Below, in pieces: positions 47,577-59,624 of a stretch of DNA of 64,000 nucleotides (the stretch's first letter is position 1; each line of letters starts with the position of its first letter). Below the pieces are notes generated by a model. The model was given only the letters and a program-made list of their open reading frames with translations. It was not told the DNA's origin and made no database searches. The DNA lies in contig OX336395.1 of NCBI GenBank assembly GCA_946902985.2, forward strand, positions 18,516,708 to 18,580,707, written 5' to 3'. The position numbers and the translations under genes were made by a program. This DNA comes from Meconema thalassinum (lineage: Eukaryota; Arthropoda; Insecta; Orthoptera; Tettigoniidae).

Positions 47577-49890
47577 TTATTTATTTATTTATTTATTTAC
47601 ATAGGTCCCAATGAGCCTGAGCTCGTGTTAGGGACAATCAAGTAACACAGTTACAGCATGGCATATATATAATTTTGGTAACATTATTGTTTAGTTTAAT
47701 AGTAGCCTAACTTATATTAGATTGCTAGTGACTAACTTTACAGAGATAATTCGGTATGATACATTGCATTGCTTAAGGCTATTGTACATGGGCTATTCAT
47801 TCCTTATTAGGATGTCTTTTGTTTTCCTCTTAAATGTTTTTATAGAGAAACTTTCCCTTATGCCTAATGGTAGCGAGTTGTATTCTTTTATTATAGAGGA
47901 CATAATTCCTTTAGTTCCAAATTTAATGGATTGGGAATGGCTGGTGAATATTTGATTTACTCCTCTTGTTGCATAATGATGAATGTCATTTGCATGGGTA
48001 AAATGGATGTGTGTGTGTGTATCAATTTGTTTTCTAATTTGTATACAAATACTGTTGCTGACATAGCTATTTGTTTTTGCAGTGGCATAATTTTAGTTCT
48101 TGAGTATAATTCATTTGAGGGTGTGAGCCAAGGAAATCCAAAGATAGATTTTATAGCACGTTTCTGGAGTATCTCAAGTTCTTTTATCAGCTCCTTCTTA
48201 CAATATCCCCATATGAAATTCATGTACATTAGATGTGAATGTATCAGAGCAAAGTATATATTTTTCAATTGTTGGCTAGTAAGACAGCTATATCTTAATC
48301 TGAAAATAATACCAATTAAAGGGCTGATTTTATGTTTTACATTTTCTACATGATTTTCCCAGGATAGTGTACTATCTAGTGTGATACCTAAGTATGTTAC
48401 CGATTTAACCCTTTCTATTTCTTTGTTGGCTATGTTGACTATGTTTGTGGTCTCAATCTTGTATGATGGTTTATGGAAGAATAAATATTTTGTTTTAGTG
48501 ATATTGATAACCATTTTGTGTGCTCTCAACCAATCCACCAGCTTATTGAGATCATAATTAATATTTAGCATAATTTCCTGTTCAGATGTTCCCAGATAGA
48601 GTATAAAAATATCATCTGCAAATAGTTTAAGCTTGCCTTTCAATTCTAATAATACTATATCATTAATATAGGCCAAGAAAAGAATTGGTCCTAAGACAGA
48701 ACCTTCAGGTACTCCTGTGTCAATTCTCATTTGAGATCCTTTTACATTATCGATTGCAACATATTGTTTTCTGTTAGAGAGATAGTTCTTGAACCAATCA
48801 TGTGCCACTCCTCTGATGCCTGCAAATTCTAGTTTATTAAGGAGAATCTTATGGTTAACCAGATCGAAGGCTTTTTGAAGGTCAATTAGTACACCAGCAG
48901 CTAGTTTGTTTTCATCTAATGCCTTTTCTACATCAGTTACTACTTCAAATATAGCACTATCAGCTCCTCTATTTGGAATAAACCCATATTGGCAGTTTGC
49001 AAAGTAATCATTTTTCATGAAGAAATTCATAAGTCTTCGTTTAACAACGCTTTCTAGAACCTTGCTGATGGCAGATATAATATTAATGGGTCTGTAATTT
49101 GATGGGTGGGTTTTGTCTCCTTTTTTGTAGATCGGGACCACCCTAGAGACATTACAGGCATCGGGGAATATACCAGTCATCAGTGAAAGATTTATTATTT
49201 TGACAAGATATGGTGTAAGGCCCTCAAGACACAATTGTAGCATGACATTAGTAGTGTTGTCCTCACTTATATTGTTTTAGTGTTTTAGGGAGTTCATAAT
49301 TGATTGTACTTCATTAGCATCAGTAGGTAACATAAAGATTGTCTTAGTGCTAGTAGTATTTTTATAGCTTGTAATGTCCGAGGTAGAATCGTTTCCTTGA
49401 TTTTCCCATATACTGTTAGCAATATTGACATAATATTTATTAATTTCATCACATATATTTTCCTTTTTTTCGACATTTGTGCCGTCGACTATAAGTTTGA
49501 CAATTTCATTTTTCCCTTTCTTTGGCCTATTTAACATCTCATTAACAACACTCCACACTTCCCTCTGATTATTTGCATTTTGAATTTTTTGATTAAAGTA
49601 GTTTCTTTGTAGGTGTCTCTTAAGTTTTGTAACTTGGTTGCTAATAATTTTATATTCTTCTAAAATTTCTGCAGATGGATTTTTAACTTTGGTTTTTGTA
49701 TATATCTTATCTTTCCTGTGTATTAGTGCTAAAAGATCTTGTGTGATCCAGGGTTTTATTGGTGGGGCACTTGGCTCCTTATTCGTATATTTCATAGTAC
49801 AGGCTTCTATTCCTTTATTAATAAAATCACAGAATTTATTGTAGTAGTCATTGATGTTAGTTTCATTGCATACAAATTCTTGAGTTATTA
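47577..49890 (-). mobile_element. 5'-truncated LINE with (TAAA)n tail
   Basis: The minus-strand 3' end is a run of TAAA units (plus-strand TTTA, 47578-47606). Coding sequence extends up to about 49890, where the 5' truncation lies. A target duplication was not found with confidence. Confidence 0.8.
47957..49890 (-). pseudogene. LINE reverse transcriptase fragment with one stop
   Basis: Starts inside the endonuclease-RT linker (KPWITQDLLALIHRKDKIYT at about 49740). The stretches 49277-49795 and 47957-49243 are in the same frame, separated by a single TAA just after NSLKH and little else. RT motifs are well kept: VVPIYKKGDK, NYRPI, IDLQKAFD (catalytic Asp present), GVPEGSVLGPILF and FADD. The C-terminus is open to 47957. 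The FADD box and GVPxGSVLGP phrase place it among CR1/jockey-like LINEs, different from the element in the hAT. No endonuclease remains. Confidence 0.9.
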
Positions 49891-50111
49891 GTTATATAAA
49901 TGTAGACACTCTGAGTAGTGATTTGGAGTAGTACGAATGAAGAACATTTTAATTAGAACAACGTTGTATAGTGACATTCTTTAATTAGTAACCATTATTA
50001 ATATTAATTAATGCAGTAATAGGAACATTTAAAATTGACATACATTAATAAAATATGAATAGAAACATGTTATAGAAATCAATAGTCATGCAGCAGAAAA
50101 TAAGGCAGCAT

Positions 50112-51990
50112 TCATGCTCTCATTTTCTTAGATGTCGATGGCCCTTCATCTACAAAGCTCTCAAGCTGGGCTGGCATGTCGAGCCACTGTTCATCGAGAT
50201 CATCTTCAAAGGGACTGTCCTCAACTATTTCTGCTTCTGCGGCGATCGGCATGTGGGACACACCCTTGTCCTCGAATGGTGCTGAATTCGAGCAGGACTG
50301 GTGGTGGCAGTTGAGGCAAATTGTTGAACATTATACCGACTTTCCGGCAGCTGCAACTCCCTGCACACCCCCTCTTACATCCGCAGGACACTGTGTTTAG
50401 GATTTCAGCTGGAGCTAGATCATTGGTGTTCATGGTGGGGAGCAGGCCATGGTCCGTCCTCTTCCAACCCCAGCTGAGAGGTTCCTTTGGTCTATCATAC
50501 CAGCCTTGGATTTGGTGGTAGACACGCAGAATATGTTGGGTGGCGGCTGCGTTTGTTGATGGTAGAGAGGCCTGATTGAAAGTTGGCATTATGAGGGATT
50601 TTGAGAATATCTCGTGGCGGATTTTGCCCAAGGAGGTCTCATTGGCCATAGGTGAATATTGGGCCGCCAGGAATAGTTGACCTGCTGAAATGAGGTCCTC
50701 AGGATCAGTATTTGCATGGTGGAAAACCTTGACAGCCTCCTGTAAAGCCGTGTTGTTTTCAAGGAGTTTGACACACTTTAACTGCCCTTGGCGATAGAAT
50801 GCAGAGGTTGTACCACCCCCACTGATAGCATGTAAGAACAGTAGGTTCTGTTTGACAGCAGACGAGAAGTTGAAGTACCTCGGAGAGTAAAACGAGTTCT
50901 GAGAGGTCCCCTTTGCAGGTTTCATGAGGTAAATGTTTGAATTCGCTCATTTGGCAATTAACAGGATCAATAGATCGGTGTCCTCTCCGATTGTTATGAC
51001 CGTCGCAAAGTTCTCTGCCACTTGAATGGCGGTATTAATGATGAGTGTGTCTGCATCCATAAGAGCTTGCCTCACTTCAAACCCCTGCTGTACTAATTTC
51101 TCACGCAGCATGGAGATAAGCCGTTCTTTATTGCTGTCGTTGGACAAAAATTGTTCTTTCGGCATGATTGCAGTCATCGTTTCAGTGAACACTACGTTAG
51201 AAGAAGAGTGCTTGCTTTACGGCGAAGACGCTCAGCTGATTTTGTGTTCTTTACTGATGCATCATCAGGGTAGTGGCAGGGTTGTAGTATTGCTTAACGT
51301 TGTCAACATATTAGTAGAGAATTGTTGAAATATTTTCCTTGGATTCCCAAACCACTGGATGTAGAAGGAACCCCCCAACAATTACAATGGCACTACCTGC
51401 AAGAGCTGGTGGATCAGTAACTGGTGAAAGTAAATTGTAGAACACAGATTTATTTCTTCTCCGCATTCCTGTTTCATCAAAGATAGAAAGGGGATAAGGA
51501 GCTGACTCAAAAAATAATAATGTTTAACAGTTCCTCAGTTTTTTAAGAAGTGTTATGCGTCGGAGACCTGTATCTGGATTTACTGGTATATCTTCGCCGT
51601 GAATCCTGACTTTCGTGTTGAAAGCTTTAAGAGGAACTACTCTGTTTTTTTCGTAGAAACTTGACATTACTGAGGTCGTTGCCAATAATCTTAGCAATTC
51701 AATGAATCGCTTTTTCAAACGCTTCATGGCAGTCAATTTTCACCTCGCCAGTTATTCGTGTGCTAATGGACATCACAAATTGTCCAGTTGGGATGGGATA
51801 GTGCGATGAAAACCAGTCAAGAAGGATCGCAACATCTGCATCGTCCCTCTGTACCTTTGAAAACCTAGCGTCGACGTGCTGCTCTGAAGTACCATACGTC
51901 ACGCCACAAAAGTCTTCCACTTGTACCGCTTTCAGAGACCTCATTACCACCTGCTCAATCGTCTGATCAGTGAATACACCAGAACAAAAC
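50112..51990 (-). pseudogene. Degenerate member of arthropod PIN-like / CXC-tail gene family
   Basis: Four or more frame segments read in order on the minus strand. 51699-51990: RRSDEFCSGVFTD...IEQVVMRSLK and TSEQHVDARFSKVQRDDADV. 51300-51736: FDETGMRRRNKS. 50947-51192: a PIN/XPG-like nuclease segment with MDADTLIINTA and ITIGEDTDLLILLI (acidic residues typical of such nucleases). 50221-50925, same frame after one stop: HAISGGGTTSAFYRQG (HAFSGCDTTSA in intact relatives, as I recall them), then a Cys cluster CGCKRGCAGSCSC. After another frameshift an acidic tail ends at a stop at 50112. The family is large and uncharacterised in insects and cnidarians and behaves like a repeated gene; the name is descriptive. 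Confidence 0.7.
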
Positions 51991-52919
51991 TCGTCAGACC
52001 TTCTGATGAAAAATCAGCTGTTTCGTACATTTTGGTCGAGTTGGTATAACAACTTTGTATGAAAGAGCTGATTTTATTTTCACGATTTCAGAGTTCAATA
52101 GGAGAACTATTCCGAAGATATGTGGTCTAAAAAAGTCGCAAAATGTAAGTTTGCGCCTAAATGAGAAATTTTCCCAGTTTGGAACTTTTGATTTCGGCCG
52201 TACCAATGAACCGAATTTCAAGTTTTAGATGTTCAGTCGGCGCAGAATATCACCTTCTTTAATATTGAGCTGATAAATATTTTCCGTCCGACGTACCGTT
52301 CTAGAGCTAAAAGCAAAAACCTGAAAAGAGGAAAAATGTCAAGGTTATCTGGGTCTCAAAAGTTATGCACAACCCTTGGGATGGTGCAAACTCGGATTAC
52401 ACGGATTTAGGAACAAACGAAGGTATTAAAACAATTTCCAGCTTTATGGAAATTAATTCCTCAAAACACTTTTTTTTAAATCTAATTTGATTGACCTGTA
52501 AGTGAAGTGTGTGAGAGTGAATATTCTACTGATGGCGACGGCTTTGATTTTACTGACGAAAATCCAACTAATGCCGGAGGACTGTAAACGTATATCATTG
52601 TAGAAATTGATCGTACTCAATACCTATTTGATAAAATTACTCTATTCTTGGGATATTTATAAACAATTAAATAAATATTAACATTTTTATCACAAAAGAT
52701 ACTATTTAGATTGTGTAGGCTGTCAAATTTATATTAAGATTTCCAATTATTTTCTTTCTCACAGGATTGGATTATTTTTACAGATTTTATTAATACCCAA
52801 ATGTAGGAAATTATAATTATTTAGCTCCTAGTTCGCGAATAATTTGTTTTCCAGCTAGAGATAAAAATACCAACACACTATCGTGAAAACTAAATTGTTT
52901 GACATTTTGAAAATGATTG
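51991..52919. other. No recognisable gene
   Basis: Unassigned sequence. The minus frame at 51994-52221 has no motif I recognise. Confidence 0.4.
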
Positions 52920-53384
52920 GAATAAAGTACAGGGACAGGAGGGTGATCTACAATCTACACAGAAACCAGACAGCAGTCTGGAGCGTGGCGATCTATGGAA
53001 GGGAAACTTTGGACTATTGTTGTAGCAGAAAAGAGGAGAATTGAAGAGTTAATATTGTGGTGTTACAGGAGAATGATGAAGATCAGATGGGTAGATAGGG
53101 TTACAAACGAAGAGGTATTAAGACTAGTGGAAGAGGATAGATATTTCTGGCGGCTGCTAATAAAGAGAAGAGATAGGTTGGTAGGACACATACTTAGACA
53201 CCCAGGAATAGCAAGCTTAGTTATGGAAGGAAAGGTCGAGGACAAGAACTGTAAGGGTAGACCAAGGTTAGAATATGTTGAACAGATTGCCTCGGATGTA
53301 GGGTGTGGCAGCTATATAGAGATGAAACGATTAGTTCAGCACTGGGAGGCAAGGAGATCTGCATCAAACCAGTCAAAGGACTGA
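52920..53384 (+). pseudogene. LINE 3'-end fragment (C-terminal of RT protein)
   Basis: Frame 52995-53384 (129 codons) shows the conserved C-terminal region found after the RT in many insect LINEs: RRMMKIRWVDRVTNEEVL, then RRDRLVGHILRHPG, then GRPRLEYVEQI. Just upstream another frame reads SVWSVAIYGRETLD, the usual preceding ALYGSETW-type motif, so a frameshift lies near 53010. The RT core is missing; short dead copy. The 3' end is near 53400. Confidence 0.8.
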
Positions 53385-53529
53385 AGACTCAAAATACATC
53401 TTGAACAAGTAGTTCGGTGAAGAACTATACAGCCTATTTTCATATATCCTACTTATGTTAATTGCTTCTATCAACATACAACATTTCAGTTTGATTGCTA
53501 TAATAGATTCGTAGATATTGAGAAGCGAC

Positions 53530-54850
53530 TAAATATTGCGGATGCTCGCCATGTTGGATTTTTTATATATGTAGGTCTTAGAGTTATGTACTGTTACATG
53601 AAGATTATTGTGTACGTGTAGTATTCAAACGTCAATCGCATGATTAGGACACAAGAAGTAAAAACAAGATTATAAATTTCGCAAAGCTGCCATCTTGTGG
53701 TTATGGAAACATAAAAAAATAGATGCCAGTAGATTACATTTGTATAAGGATTTACTGTACCAAGTGTCACTGCACTCAGACGGTTAAATTGCGAGAAACG
53801 TCCATGTGAATATTTATACTTCACGTCACCGCCATGTTGGATTTGTGATCACCAGGTTATTAGAAGTCCTATAGGTGAACTTATGTTCATAGCCCTTTTA
53901 AACATTAAAAAATTCAGTTTGATTCGGAGATATTGAGATCCATCAAATCTTTCGGATGGTCGCCATGTTGGATTGTTATATGTATTGGCCATAGAGTCAT
54001 GTAACATTATAGGAAAATTATTGCGTGGGTTAATTATTAAAACTTTCAATTGAATCGCATGAATACGACACAAGAATTAAAAACTTAATTTTAAAATTCG
54101 CACAGCCGCTATCTTGAGGTTATGTAAACAATTGAACTAAATTGGATACCAGTGCATTACAATGTGTATAAACATTTCCTGCACCAAGTTCATTGCGTTT
54201 GGATCATTAAATCGCGAGAAAGGTCTATTTAAAATTTAAAATTCACTTGGCCGCCATATTCGTTTTGTAGTTAACCGGTATTTGTAGGTCTTCTAGGTGA
54301 AATTCCAGTAGTGCCCTTTATCTCCGTACAAAATTTCAGAGTGATACCGGTAAAAGTTTCAGAGAAATAGAAAGCCGGTGAAATATTTCGCACAGCCGCC
54401 ATGTTGAGGTTATATAAACAATTGAACGAAGTTACATGTCGATGCATTAAATGTGTATACACACATACTGTACCTAGTTTTATTGCGTTTGGTTGGTTAA
54501 ATCGCGAGAAACGTCTAATTAAAAGTCGCAACTTCGATTGGCACCATGTTGGTTTTGTAGTTACCTGGTTTTTAAAGTCATGTAGGTGAACTTCTAGTAG
54601 TTGCCTCTATCACCGAAAAATATTCCTGGGTGATAACAGTAATAGTTTCGGAGTTATTGAATGCTGGTGAAATATTTCGCACAGCCGCCATGTTGTATTG
54701 GTGAGACGTAACCAAAATTTGAAGGCCACGGTCGAGGTCGTCCGAAATAGTGCTATGAACTTATCGAGTTTCATTGAAATCGCTCTAGCCGTATAAAAGT
54801 TATTAGGGGGGACACACACCATCACACACAGACAGAAGGTGATCTCATAA
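53530..54850. repeat. Diverged tandem repeat (about 290-420 bp units) with YY1-like motifs
   Basis: Aligned landmarks, CACAGCCGCCATGTTGAGG-type followed by TTAT(A/G)TAAACAATTGAAC, occur near 53683, 54102, 54391 and 54680, and TTAAATCGCGAGAAA(C/G)GTC near 53783, 54208 and 54496. Spacing is about 420, 290 and 288 bp. About nine GCCATGTTG-type motifs (GCCGCCATGTTG at 54395 and 54684) match the YY1 consensus on one strand. The end has CGTATAAAAGTTATTAGGGG and a CA/CAGACAGAAGGTGA tail. No coding content. Confidence 0.75.
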
Positions 54851-56036
54851 GCCTATTTTTTTTATAAATGAAAACAGCCTTAAAATATAGGAGGGAGACT
54901 TTTTGTAACACTTGTAATTTCACAAAGCTTGGCTTGGTAATTTTAGCACATTCACTTATTAAGAGGGAGCGAAACTTGGGTCGTGAATCGCCTTCTAATT
55001 CCAGAAATGGCCACCTGAGAGGTGAGCGCTATTCTCTCGTAATCTGCACTACCGACCATGCTACAGAGGAGAGCGCGTACGGTGGCAGGTGAAAGAGAGC
55101 GTTTTGCACATAGAGAGACAGAGACACTCACTGCGATGTCGCCAGCCTGCTCTTCCCGCAGTGTTGCTAATTGCTATGATGCAAGTCAGTCGGCATTCAA
55201 CCTGCACTCAGCCGACTTCTCAGTTTTCTTCCCTCAGTCTCTCTGCAGGACTTTCGCAACCTGCCTAAGCGCATGTTGTGATGCAGTCAATCTTTGCCTC
55301 GTCCGTAATTCTCTCAACGTCTGGTATTCGGAACAGTTTTTTTTCCTTGCAACATAAGATTTCACGTGTGCCCACAATTGGGTTGTACCAAAACTACACG
55401 ATGCCTACGCAGGGCCACGACGGTAGAGAGCGATCATGGGCCCCACGGTATTACTGCCGCCCCACATTTGAGTTCTTTCCGTAAAATCCTAATATTCATG
55501 TTTTTTCTTAAAATAAATTAAAATGTCAATATTTGGTTATGTGAAATTATGTGGAAAAGGGAAGCTATTCAATTTATTGATTTTTCACCAACCAGGCATT
55601 TTGCCAGGACATAATCTCATTTTATTTCAATCGTGAATTTTGTACTTTTAAATTTCGTAGCGTGCCTACATTTTCCAAGTTGCCTTTAGCATTGTAACGC
55701 CTAAAATTTCAACTGCTGCCAATAGACTATATCCCTAGGTAAATAACAGTTCTTTAGAAATAACTGAAATTGGACCCAATGTTTTCGCTCTACAACGACT
55801 CAAGAATCACCATTGTCTTAAAGTTTACTCAATTTACCTTTCAAGAGTTTGCTTGGTGAGAATTCAAACGTAACGTTTTGCTTATTTTCAAAATTCAGAC
55901 GAATTCGTATTTCAATATTATACAAGATTTTTCTTTCGACTTATTGAAAAGCAATTAAGAAGCCATGATTTTCTCTTTCGGGCACTTCAGTACGCTCGGG
56001 CCCCAGGGCTGTAGTCCCATTTACCCCTCCTTTTCG
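54851..56036. other. No recognisable gene
   Basis: Unassigned. Short plus frames at 54868, 55058 and 55278 overlap each other and carry no known motif. GC-rich GGGCCCC phrases at 55439 and 55998 face each other but no target duplication was found. Confidence 0.4.
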
Positions 56037-56468
56037 TCAACACCTGTGTCCGCGTTGTCTGGCTATTTCATCAATTTCGTACGTACAATGCGCGGCTTTG
56101 TGAAGTAACAACTCCACACTGGTTTGTGATGGGTTGTGGGGAATATCATTAGAAGACAACCACTCGATAATGTAAGCCTTTCTGTTATTCGAGGTCGGAG
56201 CTTTGTTAATTTGCACTGAGAGAATGCTTGCATTGTATATAATAACTGAATATGGACGGAGGTCTGGCATTAATTGTTCGGTAAACCATTGTTTACAACG
56301 AGCGTGTCTTTTCTGAACGGCAATCGTCACATTTCTCAAGAGTTCGACACTAACCGTCCTTTGGTAGCGTAGATTACTATTGTAATCCAGGTTTATTTGT
56401 TTTTTATCTGAGAACATAATACACTTGATTTTATATGACATATATTTTAAATTCGCGTTAAACAACAA
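56037..56468 (-). pseudogene. DDE transposase fragment (Tc1/IS630-like)
   Basis: A 143-codon frame resembles the middle of DDE_3-type transposases: QWFTEQLMPDLRPYSVIIYN, then VQINKAPTSNNRKAYIIEWL, then YEIDEIARQRGH. In relatives the segment VIVIDNAPYHS holds the second catalytic Asp; here it reads VIIYNASILS, with Tyr in that place. Both the first Asp region and the final ELNPIE region are absent. Inactive remnant. Confidence 0.7.
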
Positions 56469-56498
56469 GCTTCCTTTTTTTCCGACTATTATACGGTA

Positions 56499-57056
56499 TG
56501 TCAGAAAACTGTATCCTAATGATGGTCATTTTTCATGAAACAGTTTCTCCCACCAATCACAGCTCAAGAAACAGTTGTTCGACCAATTAGATAAGGATAG
56601 CATCGCACCTGCGCTGAGTTCCAAGGCCTTCTAATTTAAATTTCACTGCGTTGCCTAGTGTCATAGTGGGGTAATCGAGGAGGCCATGGTCAAATACAAG
56701 GCATTCTCTGCGTCCCATGCGATCTGTTCGGTACATAAAACTGGCGAAATCTCGATAGATATTTATGAATATTTATGTTCGAACATAAAATAGTTATAAT
56801 AATTATCGTCGAACATAAACAGTCGTATGCAACCCGCCTATAATGGTAATTAATACCTTGTAGCTGACCATGGCCTCCTCAAATCCACCACGCAGTGAAA
56901 TTTAAAATAGGAGGCCGTGGAAGTCAGCGCAGATGCGATGCTACCCTTACCTAATTGGTCACACAACTGTTTCTTGAGCTCTGATTGGTGGGAGAAGCTG
57001 TTTCATAACGACAAAACTAGTTATAATGTCCCTCATTATGATACAGTTTTCTGACA
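56499..57056. mobile_element. Foldback MITE with about 200-bp inverted arms, TA-flanked
   Basis: Left arm from TGTCAGAAAACTGTATC (56499) to AGGAGGCCATGG (about 56697) is the inverted copy of 56867-57056, ending GATACAGTTTTCTGACA. TA dinucleotides flank both ends (56497-56498 and 57057-57058), as for Tc1/mariner-type target sites. Arms include ATTGGTGGGAGAA and GAAATTTAAA phrases. The spacer of about 170 bp holds a perfect 18-bp palindrome TTTATGTTCGAACATAAA (56772-56789). No coding capacity. Confidence 0.85.
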
Positions 57057-57690
57057 TATATTTACATTTCGACATCGTCGAACATAAAGATAAAGATATG
57101 TTCCCAACGGTTTTAGAGCGGCCAAATAATGAATAGCACGAAGCGAGTAAGAAATGAAGGGAAATTGCGGTGAGGAGGTAAGTATCATCATCAGCTAGTG
57201 ACAGGTAGGTAAAGAAATTAAAAATACAACTTGCCCCTTCCCCCGGAAAGAATTCCTGCGGGTGCCTATGCTTGAACAGCGTGGGCTTACTTGTATAGGT
57301 ATAGCATTGTATAGAATTGGGAAACTGAATATATTAAGGAACACTTAATTGTAGAAAAATTCTCATCTGTTCGCAAATATTTCACGTTTTTACTCAACAC
57401 AGGAAACTGCCAAATTTCTTTCAAAACTTAAAATTAGATAAGTTTTTCATGTTGTGTCAAAATATTTTGTATTTCATGTATTTGTCATGGAGGAAAGAAA
57501 GAGAGGAGTTGCCCAGAGCTCGTGTGAGTGAAGCCAAGCGCCAAGTCCAAAGTGGACGTAACCTAGTGTTATGCGGCAGAGCATTGTGCATGGTTATTTC
57601 GGAGATTTTCCCAATAAAGGCGTGTAGTGCCTATGGTGGTACGAATCGACTCAAGAGAACACACCAGGAAACATAAAAATATAGTAGGCC
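57057..57690. other. No recognisable gene
   Basis: Unassigned sequence between the MITE and the SINE. The plus frame at 57449-57676 has no known motif. Confidence 0.4.
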
Positions 57691-57704
57691 TATTATTTAC
57701 AATA

Positions 57705-57948
57705 CCGGCCGCGGTGGCCGAGAGCGCTAAGACGCTACCTCGTGCCTCGCTGGTATCGGGAGAGCGCGGGTTCGAATCCCACCTCGGCCGTCCTGAAAAT
57801 GGTTACCGTGGTTTCCCATTTTCACCACCAGGCAAATGCCGGGACGGTTCCTTTCAACAGGCCCACGGCCGATTTCCTTCCAATATCCCTTCCCCGACTC
57901 GTCCTCAAAAGAAAAGTACATGGCCATTGGCTGCATTAATAAAATTAT
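57705..57948 (+). mobile_element. tRNA-derived SINE
   Basis: Flanked by 14-bp duplications TATTATTTACAATA (57691-57704 and 57949-57962). The 5' head (57705-57789) is tRNA-like: GTGGCCGAGAGCGC as A box, GGTTCGAATCC as a perfect B box, and pairable GGCCG ends. The spacing between arms and the GTGGCCGAG...CTAAGACGCT phrase suggest a class II (Ser/Leu-type) tRNA origin. The body (GGTTTCCCATTTTCACCACC...) is unrelated to tRNA, and the tail is AATAAAATTATT. Pol III transcription and LINE-assisted mobility are inferred from class. Confidence 0.93.
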
Positions 57949-57962
57949 TATTATTTACAATA

Positions 57963-59428
57963 GCCTACTTGAGAATTACAATATCAATTGAAACTGAACT
58001 GTTGCAGGTTGAGTTTATTAATATTATATTGCACTAGCCTGCGCAGCGGTACTTTCCTCTATGGAATTTGTCTGTGATTAGTATATTTATCGCACTCCAT
58101 CCTTCTTAGAAAATACAACATTAAAATTTTAAAACAAAACAAAAAAAGAATCAATTAAATACCCACTAAAAATTGGCCTACGATTGTAATCCACGCGACT
58201 ACTGACGTTGCATTTTCGAGCCGAGCGTCCTAACCAATGAAACTTTCAGTACTCAGGGAACGTCGCTCATTTTCCAGCACATTGACCTTGTATAGTTTTG
58301 ACTTATATTACGCTTCATCAAGGTAAAAAATGCAGTATGTCCCTGATTCACCGAACTCGTTCATTACGGTACTGGTACCCTTAAAAATACAGTTCTCGCC
58401 GCTATGATGTCACTCCTTTCCGTGAGTAGCTTTTTCTTGTCATGCGTTTTCTAACATTTTTAGTGCTATGCTTCTCTTATACTGTATGTTCAGAATTAGT
58501 TAAAATATAAGAAACTACCAGAGTATTATTGTAGGACAATACTGTTAAATCACAATTGATCTGATTTTTATACAGGGTCCTTTTTTTCGGTCTAGCGACA
58601 TAGCAGCGCAGCGGCAAAATGCATGCGTAGCCGGGTGACTCATTGCCGAGAGATATAGCGCTGCTAAGTTGCTAGATGGACAGGGGAAGATGACTACGTA
58701 TTTCCGCCCCTTAAAACAACAACTAACTTGCTAGATGGATAAGAAAAAGTTTCACAATAAATTAAACTTAAACTCGTTGAATTAATAACACTGTATACAT
58801 AATATGAACCTAATAACAGTTCGTTTAAAAAACGGAAGTAAACACAGTAGAATCCTATTCAACGAACACAATACATCAGCTGTAAGTCTTGTTCTCAGCG
58901 CTTTAAATCACTCGTTACTCTGCCTTACCGACCCATTACGCTTGCGCTCTTGCGGCTAAGTAGCGAACTTCTACGGCAGCGGCATTGCGACTGAAAATGT
59001 AGGACATAAAAAACTGCTTCTTTTATAGAAACTCACATGAGAAAAGCAAGATTCATCTCTATAGAAGGATTCTTAAACAAATACCCTTTACAACCATGTA
59101 ACTTTTCATCACTTTTGATATTCACATTGATTTTAAATTTCTGAAGTAAAATCGGTGAAAAAAAGGCCGTGCCTTATGGGAAAATTGCGTCTCAGTTTCA
59201 ATGATACAAAATGTTATTATCAATGAAAGCTCATTTGAAAAGTTTAATAAGTGCTATTGAAGGTATTTACGTGATTTGAAAGTGAAGTTTTGTTTAATTT
59301 CAGTCATTGACCTATTCAAAACGTAGATTTTAACTCTATCTCAATGCTATAAGCAGAGCCTGCCACGAGCGGCCGGCCGGCTGACTTTAGCGCCCTCTTA
59401 ATTGCTGGGCATCAAAAGGGATAAGAAG
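57963..59428. other. No recognisable gene
   Basis: Unassigned sequence. CTTGCTAGATGGATAAG-type and TTGCTAGATGGACAGG phrases near 58670 and 58728 form a weak direct repeat. No coding motif seen. Confidence 0.4.
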
Positions 59429-59583
59429 TCTCTCATCAAATTGTGGTGTTTGAAGCCATATTTTCAGTGTTGCCTAAGTAAACAAGAGTTTAGTGCTTTT
59501 CAGTCGGTCAACACGAATGTACCCAAAAGAGATGGGTTATGCCCTAATCCTGAAATAAATTACATGAGATTAATAAAACACTA

Positions 59584-59624
59584 GGATGACCAGTTTCGAT
59601 CGTCAAGCGATTATCATCAGATCC
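59584..59624 (-). ncRNA. Minimal type-I hammerhead ribozyme motif, left arm
   Basis: Mirror copy on the minus strand: GGAT, CTGATGA (59614-59620), stem II with one changed base (AATCG against CGATC, making an A-C mismatch next to the core), GAAA, AC-TG-GT, C, ATCC. Probably weaker than the right-arm copy. Confidence 0.65.

Noticed and set aside
49862..49900. Target duplication for the LINE at 47577
   Set aside because: ATACGCAAAT (left) and ATACAAAT (right) are only loosely alike; not convincing.
55409..56020. Second hAT element with GGGCCCC ends
   Set aside because: CAGGGCCACG near 55412 and GGGCCCCAGGGC near 55998 loosely mirror each other, but no 8-bp duplication and no clear inverted repeat were found.
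57705..57789. Functional tRNA gene
   Set aside because: The tRNA-like head is fused to a SINE body and flanked by target duplications; folding is imperfect.
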